From: Cylindrotheca closterium
Taxonomy: Eukaryota; Bacillariophyta; Bacillariophyceae; Bacillariales; Bacillariaceae
DNA: 64,000 nt
Direction: 5' to 3'
Assembly (NCBI GenBank): GCA_933822405.4
Contig: CAKOGP040000002.1
Span: 481,851-545,850, forward strand
A program made the translations under genes and the position numbers. The notes beneath the pieces are model-generated. The model searched no databases, was not told the origin of the DNA, and saw only the letters and a list, made by a program, of their open reading frames with translations. Below are positions 20,436-30,658 of the stretch, one piece after another. How positions within the stretch are numbered: position 1 is the stretch's first letter; each line of letters begins with the position of its first letter.

Positions 20436-22409
20436 ATGACGAAACTTAGTAACACTGCCAACAGCAAAATCAAGGTAGAAGAATCGTGGAGGACGGAAGA
20501 AAAAGAAAATGATACGCCCAAGAAGTTGTCACATGGAATTGCACCCAAGGGTTTCCATCGCAAGCGCGACAAGGAAGACTCAAGTGTCGTCAAGGTCAAA
20601 TTGGAGAAACTCAAGGGAGACATTGAAACAAGCGTCCTGTCGCAAGGAATGCAACAACACGCACTTTCCCTAGAAACCAAACGAAAAGCCTTTCGAAAGA
20701 AAACAACGCTCAAGTCTTGGCCGTTGCAAGACTTGGCCATGGATCACTTGGATCATCTTTTGGGGAAGAATTCTTCGCAACAATTTCATGGTGGAGATCA
20801 TTTGTTATCGGATTCCTCCAGTTCCATGGAATCCATGGAACACAACAAACGACGACTGTCTCCCAACGACAAAGCTAAAACAGCAACACCAATAGTGAAA
20901 CAAGAAACGAACGATGAAGAAGAAACGACAACGACCTGTACAACAGACGACATCACCACCAACATGAATGAACCTCTATGGTCTCGAGAACCGCGAATCT
21001 TTGCCACGGAAAAGTCGCAGGGAAAACGAAAATACATCGTGGGGCATTTTGGCCGAGTCGCCGATTGGTATTGGCGCAAGGCAAATTCCAAACATTTGTA
21101 CGAAGTGATTCGGGAACAGACTCCGTGTCGACTCTACTTTGATTTGGAATTTTCGAAAACTTACAATACCGATATAGATTCAGATCAATTACTTTTGGAG
21201 TTTCGTCAAGAGCTTGCGGCAGAGTTAATGACGCACTTTGAGATTTCCCTGGACGCACAGCAAATAATAGACTTGGATTCTTCGACGGACGCCAAATTCT
21301 CCAAACATTGGATTGTCGACACTCCAAATTGCTTGTTTGTAGATGCCCCAACGGTGGGACGATTTGTCAAGCGGTTGGTCTCGCGGCTGGCGGATGAAAT
21401 GGCCACGGGGCATTTGGCTCAACGACAACCCGAACTGGCCAAGCATTTATTTGTCAAGACCAAGGAGGAAAATAAGACATCCTGCTTTATCGACTTGGGC
21501 GTCTACACACGGAATCGACTCTTTCGGTGTTTTGCCAGCTCCAAATTTGGAAAAAAGGCGACATTGGAGGTTTCTCGTTCCAACAAATATCCTCTACAAT
21601 TACCACCCAAACAGCCACCCAAGAAAAATGCTAGTCTACAAGATTATATTGCAGCCAATGACTGGGAACCTCATGCGCGAGTCTTGGCCAAAACATTGGT
21701 GGTGCCATTGTCATTGCGGGGCGAAACAGACAAACCAAGCAAAATTCGCATACTAAGAGTAGAGGAACAAGCGGAGATGTTTCGTCAATACAAAGGCGCC
21801 GGCAGACCTCGGTGGAATGAGCGACACAATAGGCCCGTTCCCATTCGAACCAGTGCTTCCCCGGTTCCTTCGTTGGACGAGTATGTGAATACAGAACTGT
21901 CAAGTCGAGGAGGTGTGCAAGGTTCCATCCGTGTCTGGTCTATGGAGTTTGGTCCTCGGGATGTTCCGGTATCTATCACCTATCAGCTCAACAAGAATCG
22001 ATATTGCGAGCTGATTGGAAGGTCGCACAAATCCAACAATGTCTTTTGGACCATTGACCTGGCGTCTTGGACTTGCATTCAAGGCTGCCACGATCCCGAA
22101 TGTTTTGGCCGAGGGACTCCCACCCCCATTCCAGCAGATCGTTTGAAACCAATGCAAGAGGAGTTGCAACAGTGGGAAGAGGAACGCTTTGAAGAAGCCC
22201 TCCTGGCACTGAATTTGGAAGAAACCGATGATAACACAACAAAAGAAGACGAGGAAGACGCTACCGCTGCTTCTACTGATGTTATTACTTCTGAATCATC
22301 TAGCAATTTAAAGGCTGATGATCAAGTGGACAAGGAAGAAGTGGATAATTTGTTATCCGATGATGCTATACTTGATGCTGTCCTGTCCAACCCCGAACTA
22401 TTTCCTTGA
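20436..22409 (+). CDS. PRIMPOL: PrimPol, archaeo-eukaryotic primase/translesion polymerase
   Basis: Single-exon ORF of 657 aa. The AEP catalytic motifs are clear: motif I CRLYFDLEF (Asp236, Glu238), motif II FSKHWIV (His291) and motif III FIDLGVYTRNRLFRCFASSKFG (Asp353, Arg359/361). The zinc knuckle C524-H531-C551-C556 (CELIGRSHKSNN...CHDPEC) has the 7-20-5 spacing of human PrimPol. The enzyme reprimes DNA synthesis past lesions and stalled forks in nucleus and mitochondrion, and can bypass lesions. Differences: a ~190-residue charged, disordered N-terminal extension, and an acidic Asp/Glu/Ser tail in the place where animal PrimPol carries RPA-binding motifs; the end (DDAILDAVLSNPELF) could be such a motif. 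It is divergent from the PP1 gene. Confidence 0.95.
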   Translation: MTKLSNTANSKIKVEESWRTEEKENDTPKKLSHGIAPKGFHRKRDKEDSSVVKVKLEKLKGDIETSVLSQGMQQHALSLETKRKAFRKKTTLKSWPLQDLAMDHLDHLLGKNSSQQFHGGDHLLSDSSSSMESMEHNKRRLSPNDKAKTATPIVKQETNDEEETTTTCTTDDITTNMNEPLWSREPRIFATEKSQGKRKYIVGHFGRVADWYWRKANSKHLYEVIREQTPCRLYFDLEFSKTYNTDIDSDQLLLEFRQELAAELMTHFEISLDAQQIIDLDSSTDAKFSKHWIVDTPNCLFVDAPTVGRFVKRLVSRLADEMATGHLAQRQPELAKHLFVKTKEENKTSCFIDLGVYTRNRLFRCFASSKFGKKATLEVSRSNKYPLQLPPKQPPKKNASLQDYIAANDWEPHARVLAKTLVVPLSLRGETDKPSKIRILRVEEQAEMFRQYKGAGRPRWNERHNRPVPIRTSASPVPSLDEYVNTELSSRGGVQGSIRVWSMEFGPRDVPVSITYQLNKNRYCELIGRSHKSNNVFWTIDLASWTCIQGCHDPECFGRGTPTPIPADRLKPMQEELQQWEEERFEEALLALNLEETDDNTTKEDEEDATAASTDVITSESSSNLKADDQVDKEEVDNLLSDDAILDAVLSNPELFP

Positions 22410-22440
22410 GTTATGATAGTTGGTTGTCTCTCTTTCTATA

Positions 22441-23594
22441 CTATCCACCAACAGCACTTGACTTTTTACGGTTAAAAAAGTCAGCGTCAATGGTGACAAT
22501 CTCATCGTCACCTTCCTCCGAGGTAGACTCACTTTCAGAGTCTTCAAATCCTTCAAAAACTTTTCGCATGACTTTTCTGGTGCATCTTACTTTTCTCAAG
22601 ACAAGTCCCCCAACGTCGTACCTTCGACTTGCTGGATCGTCGTACAAGGTATCGAATTCACGGTTGCCATAAAAGTCTAATGCACCAGTATTGTAGTCTT
22701 CTACTTCCAGCACGATTTCACCCATTTCCCATGTCTTCTGAACATACTCCTCGCAAGCATCTAGCAACTTGGATCCCACTCCATATTTTCGAACAGCCTT
22801 TTTCACAGCCAAGTTGGTCAAAATAGGCCGTAAGGGAGGAAGAGGTTCATCATCATAGACTATCCTTCCTTTTCCTTTACCCAAACCATATGGTTTTTGC
22901 GTAATCTCGACAAAGCCAATAATCTCCCCCCGCACATATTCCATTCCCTCTACTGGTGATAGGTTTTGAACAGATTCCAAATCCAAAATCAATGGTTTGT
23001 CCTCGGCGGCGGTACTGCTAGATGGTACAGGCTCGACCTTGTAGGCCAAGAACATTTCGTTAGCTTTGGGATAAATTTTTCGTCGTCGTTGCAAATCTGC
23101 TGTTTGCAAAGTCTTGAGTGAGCTGATTTGTATTTCCTTCCACGGACTATAGGGTCAAGAAAATGATGATGAGTCGAGTTCTTCTCTTTCCATTCCAATT
23201 AAATATATCGGCCATATCTTTACTCTTTCATGTCCGAAACTTACGCAATTTTATCTTTTGGCTTGGCACCCAGGCTTTCCTTGAAGAAGACGTCAATGCA
23301 CATTTCAGCAATTTCGGCAAAGACTTGTTCATTGGCTGCCCGGCTTATTGGTTCGACGAGGTAAGCTATTGATGATTCACCATTATTCTGAGCCGCCATA
23401 TGCGGGAGTGTAGTGGCACAGTCATTAGTGTTGGAGTGCCATCGGATGAAAGTTCCCGACTGAAGTTGGGATGTGAGGAAGGATTGCGTTCCATGAGGTA
23501 AAAGTAGCAATAGAACGAAGCATATTTGGCTCAAAGTCGCAAAAGTAGAATGTCTCTGGGAAAAAATCCTTTGGCCCCGCTGTAAAGAAGCCAT
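22441..23594 (-). CDS. Plastid-targeted GNAT-family N-acetyltransferase
   Basis: Exons 23594-23245 and 23146-22441, with a 98-bp GTAAGT...TAG intron; 351 aa. The N-terminus has a hydrophobic core (ICFVLLLLLPHGTQSFLTS) ending in a TQS-F motif, the diatom bipartite plastid-import signal. The second half is a GNAT domain: RGEIIGFVEITQ, then LTNLAVKKAVRKYGVGSKLLDACE, which contains the acetyl-CoA pyrophosphate-binding loop (RKYGVGSKL, a Q/RxxGxG/A variant), then IVLEVEDYNTGALDFYGNREFDTLYDD. Plastid GNATs in plants acetylate Lys or N-termini of plastid proteins; the substrate here is unknown. The C-terminus is acidic and Ser-rich (DSESESTSEEGDDE). The gene converges on PrimPol with only 31 bp between stop codons. 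Confidence 0.85.
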
Positions 23595-23957
23595 GATTCT
23601 GGCTTTGTATTTCAATTGTACAGGTATCTATCGAATCGAATGCCCATTGAAGCAATACAGTAATTCTGGATGTTCCACTGCAACCGTGAACCGCAACTGC
23701 AACGTATCCTACGCGTCTGCCTGTCGTCTGTTATTCTGAAAACATCAGAACTCTCTTCTCCGGGTCTCCAAATACGTGGAAGCTTCAAACGGTCGAAGGG
23801 CGCACATATATTCTCAATCCATGATCACTCCCAAGATCCGTTTCTCCTTCGCGCCGTGATGACAAATCTACGAACACGCCCCAAAATTGAAACCGACAAA
23901 CCACGCACTCGTTGTTACAAATCATGACACTATAATCTCATACTTTCGTTCCAAGTG
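23595..23957. other. Divergent intergenic region upstream of the Asp-rich protein gene
   Basis: A 363-bp interval between two head-to-head genes. No motif or small gene was recognised. Confidence 0.4.
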
Positions 23958-26858
23958 ATGCGAGTTAACTTTGCTGGACAGATTGTGAACGATCAAGACA
24001 AGTCTACTACCATTTTAGTAGACAGACCACAGGCTGAAGAAATAATGGGTGTGGAGAACGAGGATAACGACAGCGTTGCGAAACCACCAACGGTTCCGGA
24101 ACGAAGCGATGATGATTCTGTAAACATCAACCAGACTTTGGGTGGCGAAGATGATGATACGACAAAGGCGAGAGAAATGACAAAGGATGGCGTTCCAAAT
24201 AGCTCTGGGGAATCGACAGTTCCGCCTCTTCCGCCAACAAAAGCGTCCAGACATCAAACAGGAGGGCCTCACAAAAAAGACTCTCTCCAGACCGTCAATA
24301 CATCCAACCCGCCTCCGCCTGTTGAAGGAGAACTGGAACGTAACCAATATCTTCAGCCCGCTCCAGGTGCTGTTGTCGTACACGGTACCGAACTGTTGAA
24401 TGCCCAACCAGTCGAAGAAGAAGACTTGGAAATACAACGACCCGTGCCCATGGAAACTGTTTCGGCAGTGCCAATCGAAGACGAGAAAGCGAAGACTTCC
24501 AATGAACGTGGTTGCCCCATCAAATTCATCTTGTTGGGTCTGCTCGTTGCGGCTGTGGTCCTTGCGGCCGGCTTGATTATTGGCCTTCGTAAGAACGAAA
24601 CTAGCACCAAGACTCTGCTGTTTGCTACCAACTCTCCAACTCCCATTGGATTGACAGAGGCACCAAGCTCTTCCCCAACCTATTATTTGGAATTTGGCCC
24701 GCCAAGTCCAGAAGAGTGTCGCAATATTGCTAATGGCAATCCGCTAATGAACCAAGAGGATCAAATCTTGAGAAACTTTGAAATTCAATTGGATGTCTCG
24801 TTTTCGCAAAACTTTACCACAATGGACACACAACTGCTCAGTCTCCTTGACGATGCAATGCAACGAAAGTTGGCAACATCCCTGGCTGGGTGTGGCGAAG
24901 TCGATTATCAAGGAGAAAGTAGAAAGCTACGACGAAGGCTCCTGCGCAAAAATGTCGTTTCCAATGCAGTATTCCGCACAACTTTCCGAGACAGTGATGA
25001 GCCCTGTCTACCCAATTCCCCAGTCTTTTGCTATCGATCAGTTGCTACAGTTGAGCTTTATCTGAAAGGGAAAGAGAGAATCAACAAACTTCTTGGCTTG
25101 ATCACCAATGCTTTTGATCATGAATCATTAGTGAACACTTTGGGTCTCGACCCACCATTTTCGAGTGTCATATTTGCAGCCATCAAGTCGACTGATCCTA
25201 CCGAATCTCCAACGCAAGCTCCCACCTTCCAAGATAGTGATGCTGAAGACGATCAACTTGATGATTTCTTGCTAGGTGACGATGGCATGGATGATTTCTT
25301 GCTAGATGACGACGGAATGGGTGACGATGGCATGGATGATTTCTTGCTAGATGACGACGGAATGGGTGACGATGGCATGGATGATTTCTTGCTAGATGAC
25401 GACGGAATGGATAGCAATGGCACTGATGATTTCTTGCTTGATGACGGTGTCATGGGTGACGATGGTACGGATGATTTCTTGCTCGATGACGATGGCACAG
25501 ATGATTCCCTTCTCGATGATACAACAGGAGATGATGCCGTTGGCGGCATTGGCGATGATGCCATGGGAGATGATTTCATGCTAGTAGATGACAATGTCAT
25601 GGATGATTTCTTGCTAGAAGATGATCGCCTTGACGATGATGGAATCGATGATTTCACGGAAGGCGACGATATCACAGGAGATGATACCGTTGGGGGTATC
25701 GGCGATGATGCTGCTGTCGATGATGTCACGGGAGATGATGTCTTACTAAATGACGACGGAATCGATGGTTTCACTGGAGATGACGCCACAGGAGATGATT
25801 GGGGTGCTGATGATTTCTTGCTCAATGATGTCACAGGAGATGATACCGTCGGCGGCATTGGCGACGATGCCACCGCTGATGATGCAACGGGAGATGATAT
25901 CTCGCCAGGTGACGATGGTACGGATGATTTCTTGCTCGATGACGATTTCATGGGTGACGACGGCATAGATGATTTCTTGCTAGAAGACGATGGAATCGAT
26001 GACATCATCGGAGACGACGCGCTCTTTGGAGACGACGACGCAGTACAGGGCGCTGGAGTAGACGATGTCACAACTGGCGGTGAGAGCACCGATGACGTCG
26101 CTGTAGATGATGCTGTTGGAGGAGATGATGGCACAGATGATGTTGCACTTGATGATGAAATTGGAGGTAGCGTCGGCACCGATGATATAACTGTAGATGA
26201 TGCTCCAGGACAAGATGATGTCCCAGCCGACGACGCTTTCAGGCAAGACGACGCCACAGGGGGCGTCGCATTAGACGATGATGTTGGACAAGATGATACG
26301 GTAGATCCTGCCACTGGGGATAGTGGTCCAGCAAAAGCCCCCGTCACGACTTCACTGGATCCCACAATAACACCCTTCAGTGCCGCTCCCATCACAATTC
26401 CAGTGGATCCCACTGTATCGCCAACTCCCACTCCAACGAAGACCACAATGGCACCGTCGAGTGCCACTCCCATCACAATTCCAGTGGATCCCACTTTATC
26501 GCCAACTTCTACTCCAACAAAGATCACAATGGCACCGTCGAGTGCCGCTCCCATCACAACTCCTGTGGATGCCACAATATCGCCAACTCCTGCTCCAACC
26601 AAGACCACAATTGCACCGTCGAGTGCCGCTCCCATCACAACTCCAGCGGATCCCACAATATCACCAACTCCTGCTCCAACCAAGATGCCAACCGCCCCTC
26701 CCACGTCTCGTCCAACTGCTGGTGAGGACCAAGAAGACGACCTCATTGACGTCGATGATTTTGCTGGCGATGATCTTGGTGTTGGTGGAGTCGATGACTT
26801 CTTTGATGCGGACGATGACTTTCTCACTGGCGGAGACGACGACGACGGTGATGTTTAA
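23958..26858 (+). CDS. Large Asp-rich repetitive single-pass membrane protein, probably cell-surface
   Basis: Single-exon ORF of 966 aa. The N-terminal ~185 residues are hydrophilic and lack a signal peptide. One strong membrane helix follows (IKFILLGLLVAAVVLAAGLIIGL), which fits a type II topology with the C-terminus outside. A ~170-residue domain follows with paired Cys (SPEECRNI; LAGCGEVDY; EPCLPNSPVFCY). About 360 residues of Asp-rich repeats then vary on MDDFLLDDDGMGDDG and TGDDTVGGIGDDA, followed by four 27-residue Pro/Thr/Ser units (PITxPVDPTxSPTPxPTK) and an Asp-rich end. Net charge is extremely negative. Acidic, Thr/Pro-rich proteins of this layout occur at diatom surfaces, so a role in adhesion, mucilage or calcium/silica interaction is possible but inferred. 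No enzymatic domain is seen. Confidence 0.75.
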   Translation: MRVNFAGQIVNDQDKSTTILVDRPQAEEIMGVENEDNDSVAKPPTVPERSDDDSVNINQTLGGEDDDTTKAREMTKDGVPNSSGESTVPPLPPTKASRHQTGGPHKKDSLQTVNTSNPPPPVEGELERNQYLQPAPGAVVVHGTELLNAQPVEEEDLEIQRPVPMETVSAVPIEDEKAKTSNERGCPIKFILLGLLVAAVVLAAGLIIGLRKNETSTKTLLFATNSPTPIGLTEAPSSSPTYYLEFGPPSPEECRNIANGNPLMNQEDQILRNFEIQLDVSFSQNFTTMDTQLLSLLDDAMQRKLATSLAGCGEVDYQGESRKLRRRLLRKNVVSNAVFRTTFRDSDEPCLPNSPVFCYRSVATVELYLKGKERINKLLGLITNAFDHESLVNTLGLDPPFSSVIFAAIKSTDPTESPTQAPTFQDSDAEDDQLDDFLLGDDGMDDFLLDDDGMGDDGMDDFLLDDDGMGDDGMDDFLLDDDGMDSNGTDDFLLDDGVMGDDGTDDFLLDDDGTDDSLLDDTTGDDAVGGIGDDAMGDDFMLVDDNVMDDFLLEDDRLDDDGIDDFTEGDDITGDDTVGGIGDDAAVDDVTGDDVLLNDDGIDGFTGDDATGDDWGADDFLLNDVTGDDTVGGIGDDATADDATGDDISPGDDGTDDFLLDDDFMGDDGIDDFLLEDDGIDDIIGDDALFGDDDAVQGAGVDDVTTGGESTDDVAVDDAVGGDDGTDDVALDDEIGGSVGTDDITVDDAPGQDDVPADDAFRQDDATGGVALDDDVGQDDTVDPATGDSGPAKAPVTTSLDPTITPFSAAPITIPVDPTVSPTPTPTKTTMAPSSATPITIPVDPTLSPTSTPTKITMAPSSAAPITTPVDATISPTPAPTKTTIAPSSAAPITTPADPTISPTPAPTKMPTAPPTSRPTAGEDQEDDLIDVDDFAGDDLGVGGVDDFFDADDDFLTGGDDDDGDV
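25252..26330 (+). repeat. Coding tandem repeats, Asp-rich
   Basis: Degenerate units of about 45 bp (gatggcatggatgatttc and relatives) encode MDDFLLDDDGMGDDG-type repeats. Neighbouring units at about 25280-25400 are nearly identical, while later ones have drifted. The repeat makes a long open shadow frame on the minus strand. Confidence 0.85.
26379..26702 (+). repeat. Four 81-bp coding repeats, Pro/Thr-rich
   Basis: Four consecutive units of 81 bp encode 27-residue S-A-x-P-I-T-x-P-x-D-type blocks, likely O-glycosylated if extracellular. Confidence 0.85.
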
Positions 26859-26929
26859 TCATAACAAGAAATGGGGCCCCTTTCATTGCAATTCATCAGT
26901 AGCAAAATAAAAGACTAGTGCATTTCAGC

Positions 26930-27763
26930 TCATGTATATTTCCATTTGTATTGTGGGTTTGCAGCAGCCTCCTCCTTCACATCATCAAACCGTCCATTCT
27001 CTCCATGCATTATTAGCGTTCCTCGAATTTCTTCCCTTGTCTTTGCAAAGTGCTCTTCCTTCATGCAGCGCTGGAACCACCGCCCAAGCCTTTTGAAGTC
27101 TTTGTTTATTTCCGTCTCATGAAATACAGGTGTCCAGTCGAAAACCCGTGGTAGTAACAGTTCCATGAAGACAGCTGTTGGAAACCAATTGATGTCTGCA
27201 TGAGTGATTCTTTCTCCGACCAAAAAAGGTTGTTGTGCAATGCCCTCCAACCATATGAGCTGCTGATACAACTCGGCCAACTTTGCTGCTCGAACATCAG
27301 TTGTCATGGTTCGACTTGCTGGAGTGAAAGCACTTGGCTTTGAGCCAAGATACATACATCCTTGGATGTGGGAAAAGTTAGGCTGTGTGCAATTCGGAGA
27401 AGCAATGTAAAGGTCGTGGCATCGAACAATCAAGTTGCATATGGCTTTGTCTTCTGGAGTGTCGAGAACAAGTTTTGGTGTACAGCCCTCAAATTTGTCC
27501 TCCAGATATTGAAGGATTACGGACCCTTCAAAAAGATGGATCCCTGTATCGGTAATGAAAGCAGGAACCTTGCCAAGCGGGTTGATATCTTTGTAGCCTG
27601 GAGCCTCAATATCAGCGTGAGTCAACATGATGTTATCGATGGATTCCTCCAGATTCTTCAATCGAATCCACAACCGGATACGAGCCGCGTTATTGGAATG
27701 CTTCATATCGAAGAACCTGCCCTTTTTAAGCGGCTCAACTTTCGAAGTAGTACCATCGTTCAT
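26930..27763 (-). CDS. Glutathione S-transferase-like protein
   Basis: Single-exon ORF of 277 aa. The N-terminal thioredoxin-like domain shows MKHSNNAARIRLWIRLKNLEE (the glutathione-site region, with Ser/Asn where many GSTs have Ser-x-N), then NPLGKVPAFITDTG with the conserved cis-Pro of VP and LFEGSVILQYLEDKF with the E-S-type motif as EGS. The all-helical C-terminal domain includes the N-capping-box region ITHADINWFPTAVF. It conjugates glutathione to electrophiles or reduces substrates in the cytosol. No targeting peptide is seen. The C-terminus is longer than in compact GSTs. The gene converges on the Asp-rich gene with 71 bp between. Confidence 0.82.
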   Translation of the reverse strand: MNDGTTSKVEPLKKGRFFDMKHSNNAARIRLWIRLKNLEESIDNIMLTHADIEAPGYKDINPLGKVPAFITDTGIHLFEGSVILQYLEDKFEGCTPKLVLDTPEDKAICNLIVRCHDLYIASPNCTQPNFSHIQGCMYLGSKPSAFTPASRTMTTDVRAAKLAELYQQLIWLEGIAQQPFLVGERITHADINWFPTAVFMELLLPRVFDWTPVFHETEINKDFKRLGRWFQRCMKEEHFAKTREEIRGTLIMHGENGRFDDVKEEAAANPQYKWKYT

Positions 27764-27972
27764 CTCTTGCTACCTTCAACCTTCAACAGTGATGGCTTAT
27801 TGGATGCGATATACTGGTGTATTCTGCGCAACTAAGATTTCGGAACTGACAAATGGAGGAAAAGAGAAAGACAGTTGGTAGACGAATCAAAGTATTATGT
27901 GCTATCGGTATTGATGTATCTATGTATTGAAATAAAGCTATGAAATAAGTAAAACATTGATAAGGCAGATCA

Positions 27973-30411
27973 TCAGTGCATATCCTCCTCTTCATTCACA
28001 GTCACTGGCCCTGTCCTTCGAAGACTCGTGCGAGAAACAACTACCAAGTCTTCCTCCCTGTCATCCTCCTTCTCTTCCTCCTTGCGAACCAGAATACCTC
28101 GCATTTGCCAACTAGCCATCTCACCTGTATGGGGTAGCGTACTATTGTTGCGCTTGATACTCATTAGTGTGGTGTCCAAGGACAGCAACTGAGGCTCGTC
28201 CAAACCCTCCGAGGTATCACCCCAGAGACAGGGTGGAATCGCCAAGTAGCCGTGTTCGTCGTAGAGTCCCTCTCCGGATCCATGGATTGGCTCCATATGA
28301 CACAACAGTTGCCCAGTATCCGCATTGTACAATTCCATGGACAGACAATGCGGTGCGTGGCAATGGGGACCTGCATAGATCAACTTTACACCATCCGTCT
28401 TGGAAGAATCAGTACTGCCCTTGCCTGTGCACCAACTCGCATCGTGAATGGGACAATCCCGTGTCATGTCTCGGACGGTCCATCGAGAAGTAATAGTTTG
28501 GATGCATTCCGACGAAGGAGTGCCTTCTCTGCACTGGACAATATCGTACTCTCCAGCATGCGCCTCCGTTTGCCAATACAAACGAATCAATTGCTGATGC
28601 GATGGAGACTCTGAAATATCAGACGATTTTTTGTATTCTTCAAAGTAAAACCGAAACTTCAGACGATACTCCAGTGGTTGATCTTGCCACGGAATCTCTT
28701 GAGCCTTGTCCAAAAGCGACTTGCCATTGCGACAGCACGACAAACCTCCTTTGTAAGTCTGAACGTCACAAGTGGGATTGCTTTGATCCAACAGGTCGCT
28801 GTTGGGAAATGGAGCACATCGGTCGTTATCGAACTGCAATCCATCGATAGTACCTTGGATTCCGGATTGACACAGCTTCTTCGGCGTGTCTACTGGCAAC
28901 AAATTGACCTCATTTGGACCGTGACCACAGTGTTGAGCGAATTTCAAACTGCACCCATTCGCCATTATGAGCGGAATGGACGGAGATGACGAATCAAAGG
29001 TATAGTAGTTTGCAGTTGGACCCTTCAGCGGACGTGAAAGAGTTACTGTTCGAGTATCGCCGTCGACTTGATTGGAATGGACAGTGATACTGCTATCCAA
29101 GACAATGCCCGCACCGTGATGGTCTAGCTTTCGTTCCTCTACTTGGTCACCAGAGATAATAATGGCATATGGCCCTCCTCCTGGACATTCATCCCCTTCC
29201 ATATGCACGCACATGGTCTTGGACCCAAAGCCCACACCAAACCATTTATCAGCTGGACCTGTCAATTTGAGTTGTACAGATGTTGCTGCCTCAGATGTCG
29301 GATCCATAGCAACCGTCATATTAACCAGACCCAAAGAAACACCTACGAGATGTGGTTGGTTTGTCTCCAAATCGGTATGGCCCATCTGAGATTGCACGGT
29401 GGCCTTGTTCCAAACGGCTTGTACAATGCCCTCTCCATTAAGAGTCCCAGTGCAACCAGACGGTAGAGATTCATCATCGATGGTTTGTGTGTCGTAGTGA
29501 ACTCCCTTGATAACATATTCCACAGCCGTGAAGCATTCCGTAGCGTTCTGAATCACTTCTTTGCATTTTGTCTTTTGTGATCCATGACAGCTTCCCTCAT
29601 CAATAGCATAAGTCATTCCCCATTCAAAGGGAATACGGTCGCTGCATGGGCATTCCAGTAATCCATTGTAGCCAGCATCGTGAGGAATGCGGGAACTAGA
29701 TGGCAGTGGTCCTGGTAGATAGGTGTGGTTCTTCATGTTTCGGTTCCAAGTATCAATCTGCATCGGAGAAATGAGGAATTCGTTGGGTGACTCAATGATT
29801 TGCGCGTATCCTTTGGGGTATCCGTGATAGCTCATTCTCATTTCTCCACCATTTCCCTCAGAAAAGAAGTGAAGCTGCGGAATCTCGTCACCATCGTCGT
29901 CATCTGGTTCCATGCCATCGAGAAATTCTCCTACCAGATGATGCGAAGCTCCATGTGCTAGTCCAAGTTTTACAGCATCCGGCGTCGTAGGTTTCATGAC
30001 GACCCGAAATTTTCTATTGTTCATTAGATTTGCACAGAAATGATGGTTGTAGGCCCAAGTAATGGGAACGGGAACCTCTTCTCCAGAATCCAGCTTTCTG
30101 ACTTGGTCGACTTCGTATCCTGTGACAGCCATAAGTTTGCCACCCTCAAATCGATCAATAATGTATTGCGGAAGAGTAATATCTCCATGACCCATCCAAT
30201 GAACTTGACTATATAGCGTCTTGATGGGCTTCGAGTAGACGTCAAAGTATTCGCGATCATCTGAGTATTCTGTATCAAAGGTATCTGAATTCGAAATCTT
30301 GTACGAACCACCTTGATTCATGTTCTTTGCTATAACGACATGGTTCAAAAGCAACAGCTGCTCAAAGAGAAGAGCAGAGATGAAGAGAAAAGGCGCTTTG
30401 CGGAACATCAT
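27973..30411 (-). CDS. Secreted His/Cys-rich DOMON-like protein, copy 1 (intronless)
   Basis: Single-exon gene of 812 aa starting at the tandem ATGs that match copy 2. A signal peptide is clear (APFLFISALLFEQLLLLNHVVIAKN). The first third has His motifs (TWAYNHHFCANL; AHGASHHLVGEF) that recall copper type II monooxygenase-like domains. The centre (about 340-480) has a beta-rich DOMON-like pattern (VQLKLTGPADKWFGVGFGSKTM). The C-terminal third is Cys-rich with GPHCHAPHC, LYNADTGQLLCHMEPIHGSG and DEHGYLAIPPCLWG, like the plant SURNod19 family. It probably binds a metal or heme outside the cell or in the secretory pathway; function unknown. Its 3' ~1.77 kb is nearly identical to copy 2, but the 5' third is clearly diverged and lacks the copy 2 intron. 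Confidence 0.75.
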   Translation of the reverse strand: MMFRKAPFLFISALLFEQLLLLNHVVIAKNMNQGGSYKISNSDTFDTEYSDDREYFDVYSKPIKTLYSQVHWMGHGDITLPQYIIDRFEGGKLMAVTGYEVDQVRKLDSGEEVPVPITWAYNHHFCANLMNNRKFRVVMKPTTPDAVKLGLAHGASHHLVGEFLDGMEPDDDDGDEIPQLHFFSEGNGGEMRMSYHGYPKGYAQIIESPNEFLISPMQIDTWNRNMKNHTYLPGPLPSSSRIPHDAGYNGLLECPCSDRIPFEWGMTYAIDEGSCHGSQKTKCKEVIQNATECFTAVEYVIKGVHYDTQTIDDESLPSGCTGTLNGEGIVQAVWNKATVQSQMGHTDLETNQPHLVGVSLGLVNMTVAMDPTSEAATSVQLKLTGPADKWFGVGFGSKTMCVHMEGDECPGGGPYAIIISGDQVEERKLDHHGAGIVLDSSITVHSNQVDGDTRTVTLSRPLKGPTANYYTFDSSSPSIPLIMANGCSLKFAQHCGHGPNEVNLLPVDTPKKLCQSGIQGTIDGLQFDNDRCAPFPNSDLLDQSNPTCDVQTYKGGLSCCRNGKSLLDKAQEIPWQDQPLEYRLKFRFYFEEYKKSSDISESPSHQQLIRLYWQTEAHAGEYDIVQCREGTPSSECIQTITSRWTVRDMTRDCPIHDASWCTGKGSTDSSKTDGVKLIYAGPHCHAPHCLSMELYNADTGQLLCHMEPIHGSGEGLYDEHGYLAIPPCLWGDTSEGLDEPQLLSLDTTLMSIKRNNSTLPHTGEMASWQMRGILVRKEEEKEDDREEDLVVVSRTSLRRTGPVTVNEEEDMH
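27989..29758 (-). repeat. Homogenised duplicate segment, copy 1 side
   Basis: This segment matches 30675-32443 at a constant offset of 2,686 bases with no indel seen. All long reading frames on both strands have the same length and sequence in both copies. It covers nearly the whole coding part downstream of the copy 2 intron. Confidence 0.9.
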
Positions 30412-30658
30412 GATTACAATCGCTCCGCAAGAACTGATATGATTGTCTATCAAGATGCGAAGTCAACCAAAAGAATCAATCTGACGCCTACGCTATTTCT
30501 CTACTGTACCCTACGAACGCTTTGACAAATTCGAATGACAATCAACAAATGTGGTATGGTACAGTACCAAGTGTTCAACAATGAAGATCAAAATCTGTTA
30601 AAAGAACTCTAGTATGCATCATGTTACAGTGAATTTGGTTGCACGGATTGGAGCGAAT

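Noticed and set aside
25253..26827. A 524-codon open frame on the minus strand, rich in Ser and Pro
   Set aside because: It is the complement of the GAT/GAC-rich repeats of the plus-strand Asp-rich protein; the plus frame has a membrane helix, Cys domain and a normal start, while the minus frame has only low complexity.
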